A DNA stretch of 64,000 nt from Prorocentrum cordatum (Eukaryota; Sar; Dinophyceae; Prorocentrales; Prorocentraceae), in the NCBI GenBank assembly GCA_963575745.1, contig CAUYUJ010021690.1:47501-111500 (forward strand). Direction: 5' to 3'. Of the stretch, positions 35,101-42,466 are shown piece by piece. The translations under genes were made by a program, and so were the position numbers. The notes beneath the pieces were generated by a model, which had not been told where the DNA came from, made no database searches, and was given only the letters and a program-made list of their open reading frames with translations. Numbering within the stretch: position 1 is the stretch's first letter; each line of letters opens with the position of its first letter.

Positions 35101-38100
35101 GGCTATGTGATGCAAGCTATGTGGTGCAAGCTGTGCAATGCACTCAACGTGGTATAGCTATGCTGTGTAAGCTATGTGGTGCACATTATGCGCATGTTTG
35201 TACAGGTTCTTTTTCTAATCGTGTTGCGCCCTGCCAGCTCCTACCGATCCCCCTCGTGGTACTACCGTTCTCACGATCATATGTTGTGTTGCCCCCTCTC
35301 AGTATAGCCATGCACTGCCACGACTTTAACCCATTTTGCCGTAGCCCAGTACGACAGAACCTACATGGGCAAATCGTGTTCGTTAAGCCCCTCCGCATTC
35401 TTGAGAGCTGTAGGTGTTGAGCTATTTGTGTTCAAGCCAGTCAACTTTCTCTTCAAGTGGGAGTGAGGCCAAGAGTTACAGGCAGGAGTTGGAATGATCT
35501 GGGTCTGGCTAAGGGTAGACACAGGGTAAAGGTGTCGAAGCGGGATCAAGACTCTACCAATGAGCAGGAGTTTGCATATGACCCAGAGGAGTTTGAATAT
35601 GAGCAGGGATCTGAGTAGGAGTCGTGAAGGTAGAATTCGAACTAGGAGCAGGAAGCGATTAGGATTTTCCGTATGCGTGCATGCGATTTGGTGGGAGCAG
35701 GAAGCGAGCGGGGTGTAGGTGAAACTAAGAGTATGCGTATGTATAGGGGGACAGCGAGAGCAAAGCGTGTGATAGGCTCATGTTCGGAGAAAGGTAGGGA
35801 TCGTGAAGGGCTGGGAACATTCATTTTGTGCTGCACAACTCACACGTGCACCTCATTCGCAATCTGAGCTACTGCTCAACATCCTCTTGGCTTCTGCTTG
35901 GCTCGTATGAGCTCCATCCTACTTTCAATGTGCTCGAGTCCTACTCTACTCCGCGAGTTTTCGTACACCGGTACTTCACTCCTAGTCCTAGGCGTTTCTC
36001 TCTCTCTCTCTCTTGTTTCGTTGTTCTCTCTCTCTCTCTCCCCCCCTCTCTCACCCTTTCTCCCTCTACCTCTCAGGTGGGGGAAAGAGGGGAAGGGGAG
36101 ACGTGTGAGGCTGAGGTCGAGAAGCAGACGCACGCGCTGAGCCCGTTTGAATCAGCATCGTCATTGCCATCGCCTTTGCTGAGCATCGGCCTCGTTTCGT
36201 CATCCTCTTTCGCCTGATTTTCCGTGGGAGACCTTCCACCTCCGAGCCTCCAGGACCAGTCCGCTGGCACCGCTGCCGCGGCGGGTGACTTCGGCTTCAA
36301 GGTGCTGACGTCCACCGACCCCGCGGAGAAGCAGAAGAAGCTTGCGGCGGAGATCGCCAACGGACGCCTGGCCATGATGGCGATCATCGGCATGTTTTTC
36401 CAGGACGGCCTGACCGGCTCTGCGTGGGGCGACTGGGCGCTCTACACGGGCTCTCCGCTGCGCGCCTTCGAGAACGAGTTGGGCGTGCAGCCCCCCGCCG
36501 GCTTCTGGGACCCGGCGGGGTTCACCGCCGACGGCAGCGCGGCGGACTTCGCCCGCAGGCGCGCCACCGAGATCAAGCACGGCCGCGTCGCGATGCTGGC
36601 GGCCATGGGCTACATCACCCCCCAGCTGATCGGACCTCAGGGTCAACGTTGAGGCGGGGGACGGGCTCGTGGGGGGAAGCATCGGTCTCACTCGCTAATT
36701 TGTCGGCGATAGTGGCCCGATGACCCGCCCCGCCCCGGAACGTGCGGATTGGCTATCGGGGGCCTGTCGCCGATCTATCGGTGATGTATCGCCGATCCCA
36801 GGTCGATGCCCCCCCCACTGCTGAGCCAGTCTTTCCTGTCGTTGGCTCTCAGGACCTTTCCCGGGCTACCTCTCTCCGAGCACTGGCCTGAAGTACGCGG
36901 ACATCCCGAATGGGCTCGGAGCGCTCTCTAAGGTCCCCTTGGCGGGGTGGGGGCAGATGTTCCTGTACTGCGCGTACGTAGAGATCTCGCAGGACCAGAC
37001 GATCCCAGGCGTCGAAGAAGAAACAAGTGCATGAACAGAACCTTTAGGAGATCCGCGCGGATGTCTTTGATCGGCGCTGGGCCCTCCTGGCGGCGCCTTC
37101 GGCGCCGCCCCTGGCGCGCTCCGCGCGCCATGGAGGGGGTTCCAGCGCCGATCCACGAAATCCGCGCGGAACTCCGAACGTTTGAGCTCATGTTGTTTTT
37201 TGTTCCTCTAAGGTTCTCCCGCCTCCCGCGGAGAGTTCGGGTTCAAGCTGCTGACCTCCAGCGACCCTGCAGAGAGGCAGAAGAAGCTTGCTGCCGAGAT
37301 CGCGAACGGTCGTCTTGCCATGATGGCCATCATTGGGATGTTCTTCCAAGACGGCTTGACGGGCAGCGCGTGGGGTGACTGGGCGCTCTACACGGGCTCC
37401 CCCCTGCGCGCCTTCGAGAGCGAGCTCGGCGTGCAGGATCCGGTTGGCTTCTGGGATCCCGCCGGGTTCACTGCGGACGGAAGCACGGCGAATTTCGCGC
37501 GCCGCCGCCAGACCGAGCTGAAGCATGGCCGCGTGTCGATGCTGGCGACCATGGGCTACATCACCCCAGAGATCACTGGCAAGCTTCCGGGCTATCTGTC
37601 GCCTAGCGCAGGGCTCAAGTTCGCGGACATCCCGAACGGCCTCGGTGCGATCTCCAAGGTTCCCGCGGCTGGCTGGGCGCAGATCGTGGCGTACGGCGCT
37701 TTCTGCGAGCTGTCGCAGGACCGGCTCCGACGTGGAATTTACCCGTTTTCTTCTGTTCCTCTTCTTCCCCATTTACACATGGGAACCTGGACCTCAAACT
37801 GGGAGGTCTGGAGCCATCTTGAGGCCTCAGGAGCCCATCGGAAGTGAAAAGGCGAGAGGGCAACAATCATGACACACATAAGGGGTTTGAATGCTTTTGG
37901 CGTCTTGGAGGCCTCGTTGGGGAGGTCGGAGGGCACTTGGAGCCGTCCTCGGGCGGTCTTGAGGGTTCGTGAAAGCATGTTGGAAGCTATCTTGAATCAT
38001 CTCGGGATATCTTGAGCGATCCTGGAGGCCATTTTGGAAATTCTCTGGGGCCTCTTCTTCCCCCCCCCATCGACCTTTTTCGTGTTCCTGCTCCGCCATC

Positions 38101-41100
38101 TACACATATAGGAACCTGGACCTCAAAATGGGAGGTCTGGCGCGTCCCGCGCACGCTTCGGGAGCCTCAGTTCGACGTCGAGGGCGATTGGGCAGCCGCC
38201 AAGACGATCCACGGCGGCCTCGGGTCGTCCCAGGACGGCCTCGAGACGTTTCAGACAGCTCACTTGCCGCCTCCGGCGGCCCAACTTGCTTCCAAGACGC
38301 TCCGAGAGTGCGACCCGAACAGAGGCCTCTTGGGAACCTCTTGGCTAGGGGCGCTCTTGGGGCCGTCTTGGGCCCCTCTTGAGCCTCTCTTGGGCACCTC
38401 ATGGGTCATCGTGGAGCTATCTTGAGGCCTCAGGAGCCCATCGGAAGTGAAAAGGCGAGAGGGTTGGCGTCTTGGAGGCCTCACTGGAACGGTCCTCGGA
38501 CGGTCTTGAGGATTCTTCATAGCATGTTGGAAGCTATCTTGAGTCATCTGGGGATATCTTGCGCGATCCTGGAGGCCATTTTGGGCTCCCCGGGACCATC
38601 TTGGAGCCACCTGGGGCCATCTGAGACGCTCCAACGACCAGCGTAGCGCCCCGTCCAGACCCAAGAGGAGGGGGTATGGGGGAGGGGGAGCACCCTCCCC
38701 GAAGAGGGATGATGGCGTTAGCTGGGCGCGCTCGCTAGAACCTCACGCCTAGAGGATTGGCGGGATGTAGGTTGTGCAGGCTGCGAGGTGCAAGCTAGGT
38801 GGTGTACGCTACGTGATGCAAGCTAAGTTTTGTAAGTCACGTGGTGTAGGCGTTGTGGAGTAAGCTATGTTTGCAAGCTACGGGGTTCAAGCTATGTTGT
38901 GTTACCGCGATGGTGTTCATCATGTGGTGAAAGCTATGTGGTCACATGTGTTTCTGTACGCCAAGCGGTGGCAGCCTATGTGATAACTGTATGTTTTGCA
39001 AACTAGGTGGTGCAAACTTGGTGGAGTAAACTAGGTGGTGCAACATGTGCGGTTGAAGCTATGTGGCGTGAGCTATAAACTATGTGGTACCATCTAAGTG
39101 GTGTAAGTAATGTTGTGCAAGCTATGGGGTGCAGGCTATGTGATGCAAGCTATGTGGTGCAAGCTGTGCGATGCACTCAACGTGGTATAGCTATGCTGTG
39201 TAAGCTATGTGGTGCACATTATGTGCATGTCTGTACAGGTTCTTTGTTCTAATCGTGTTGCGCCCTGCCAGCTCCTACCGATCCCCCTCGTGGTACAGCT
39301 TTTCTCACGATCATATGTTGTGTTGCCCCCTCTCAGTATAGCCATGCACTGCCACGACTTTAACCCATTTTAGCCGTAGCCCAGTACGACAGAACCTACA
39401 TGTGCAAATCGTGTTCGTTAAGCCCCTCCGCATTCTTGAGAGCTATAGGTGTTGAGCTATTTGTGTTCAAGCCAGTCAACTTTCTATTCAAGTAGGAGTC
39501 GGGCCAAGAGTTCGAGGCAGGGTTTGGAATGATATGGGTCTGGCTAAGGGTAGACACAGGGTAAAGGTGTCGAAGCAGGAGCAAGCCTCTAGTAATGAGC
39601 AGGAGTTTGCATATGACCCAGAGGAGTTTGAATGTGAGCAGGGATCTGGGTAGGAGCGTTGAGGGTAGAATTCGAACTAGGAGCAGGAAGTGATTAGGAT
39701 TATCCGCATGTGTGCATGCGATTTGGTGGGAGCAGGAAGCGGGGTGTAGGTGAAACTAAGAGTATGCGTATGTATATGGGGGACAGCGAGAGCAGAGCGT
39801 GTGATAGGCTCATGTTCGGAGAAAGGTAGGGATCGTGAAGGGCTAGAAACATTAATTTTGTGCTGCGCAACTCACACGTGCACCTCATTCGCAATCTAAG
39901 CTACTGCTCAACATCCTCTTGGCTTCTGCTTGGCTCGTATGAGCCCCATCCTACTTCCAATGTGCTCGAGTCTTACTCTACTCCGCGAGTTTTCGTACAC
40001 CGGTACTTCACTCCTAGTCCTAGGCGTTTCTCTCTCTCTCTCTCTTGTTTCGTTGTTCTCTCTCTCTCTCCCCCCCTCTCTCACCCTCTCTCCCTCTACC
40101 TCTCAGGTGGGGGAAAGAGGGGAAGGGGAGACGTGTGAGGCTGAGGTCGAGAAGCAGACGCACGCGCTGAGCCCGTTTGAATCAGCATCGTCATTGCCAT
40201 CGCCTTTGCTGAGCATCGGCCTCGTTTCGTCATCCTCTTTCGCCTGATTTTCCGTGGGAGACCTTCCACCTCCGAGCCTCCAGGACCAGTCCGCTGGCAC
40301 CGCTGCCGCGGCGGGTGACTTCGGCTTCAAGGTGCTGACGTCCACCGACCCCGCGGAGAAGCAGAAGAAGCTTGCGGCGGAGATCGCCAACGGCCGCCTG
40401 GCCATGATGGCGATCATCGGCATGTTTTTCCAGGACGGCCTGACCGGCTCTGCGTGGGGCGACTGGGCGCTCTACACGGGCTCTCCGCTGCGCGCCTTCG
40501 AGAACGAGTTGGGCGTGCAGCCCCCCGCCGGCTTCTGGGACCCGGCGGGGTTCACCGCCGACGGCAGCGCGGCGGACTTCGCCCGCAGGCGCGCCACCGA
40601 GATCAAGCACGGCCGCGTCGCGATGCTGGCGGCCATGGGCTACATCACCCCCCAGCTGATCGGACCTCAGGGTCAACGTTGAGGCGGGGGACGGGCTCGT
40701 GGGGGGAAGCATCGGTCTCACTCGCTAATTTGTCGGCGATAGTGGCCCGATGACCCGCCCCGCCCCGGAACGTGCGGATTGGCTATCGGGGGCCTGTCGC
40801 CGATCTATCGGTGATGTATCGCCGATTCCAGGTCGATGCCCCCCCCACTGCTGAGCCAGTCTTTCCTGTCGTTGGCTCTCAGGACCTTTCCCGGGCTACC
40901 TCTCTCCGAGCACTGGCCTGAAGTACGCGGACATCCCGAATGGGCTCGGAGCGCTCTCTAAGGTCCCCTTGGCGGGGTGGGGGCAGATGTTCCTGTACTG
41001 CGCGTACGTAGAGATCTCGCAGGACCAGACGATCCCAGGCGTCGAAGAAGAAACAAGTGCATGAACAGAACCTTTAGGAGATCCGCGCGGATGTCTTTGA

Positions 41101-42435
41101 TCGGCGCTGGGCCCTCCTGGCGGCGCCTTCGGCGCCGCCCCTGGCGCGCTCCGCGCGCCATGGAGGGGGTTCCAGCGCCGATCCACGAAATCCGCGCGGA
41201 ACTCCGAACGTTTGAGCTCATGTTGTTTTTTGTTCCTCTAAGGTTCTCCCGCCTCCCGCGGAGAGTTCGGGTTCAAGCTGCTGACCTCCAGCGACCCTGC
41301 AGAGAGGCAGAAGAAGCTTGCTGCCGAGATCGCGAACGGTCGTCTTGCCATGATGGCCATCATTGGGATGTTCTTCCAAGACGGCTTGACGGGCAGCGCG
41401 TGGGGTGACTGGGCGCTCTACACGGGCTCCCCCCTGCGCGCCTTCGAGAGCGAGCTCGGCGTGCAGGCCCCCCTTGGCTTCTGGGACCCGCTGGGCCTGT
41501 CCTCGGACGGTGACGTCAGCTCCTTCAAGCGCCGCCGCTCCGTTGAGATTAAGCACGGCCGGATCTGCATGATGGCCACTATGGGCTACATTACGCCAGA
41601 GGTGGCTGGAAAGTGGCCAGGCTACCTCAGCAAGTCCGAGGGGCTGAAGTTTGCCGACGTCCCGAACGGCCTGGCTGCCATTTCCAAGGTCCCTGGGCTG
41701 GGTTGGCTCCAGATCGCCTCCTGGTTCGCCTTTTGCGAGATCCAGCAGGGCTACGACGAAGACGCGAAGACGGAGCCCGGCAACGTGGGCTGGAAGCCTC
41801 CCCTGCTGACAAGCGCCGATCCCGAGACCAGGAAGCGCCGGCTCAACGCCGAAATCGCCAACGGCCGATTGGCGATGATGGCCATCATCGGCATGTTTTT
41901 CCAGGACGGCCTGACCGGCTCTGCATGGGGCGACTGGGCGCTCTACACGGACTCTCCGCTGCGCGCCTTCGAGAACGAGCTGGGCGCTCAGGCGCCCTTC
42001 GGCTTCTGGGACCCCGCCGGCATGTGCGCGGACGGCGACGTGGAGGCGTTCAAGCGCAGGCGCGCCACCGAGCTGAAGCACGGCCGCGTGGCCATGTACG
42101 CCGCCATTGGGTACATCACACCAGAGTTTTACAGATGGCCGGGCGACTGCTCCCCGTCTAAGGCCAGCGGCGAGCAAAGTGGGCCAGGGTGAGGGACGGG
42201 GGAGCTTTGAAGAGACCAGGGCCTTCAATTCTTGACGTTTCGCGTTTCCCCACCAGCCCATCCAGACACGATCTGAGGCTTTCTTGAGGCCTCTCGGAGG
42301 CTGTCTTGAGCCATGCTCGGGTAGAGGCTGTCGGAGGCTATCCCGAGCCTTCTTGAGCCTGTCTTGAGGCCTCTTAGATGTCTGTCGGAGGCTATCTTGA
42401 GCCATGCTCGACCTCCTGGGACCAGCTTGGGGGGT

Positions 42436-42466
<31 letters not shown>

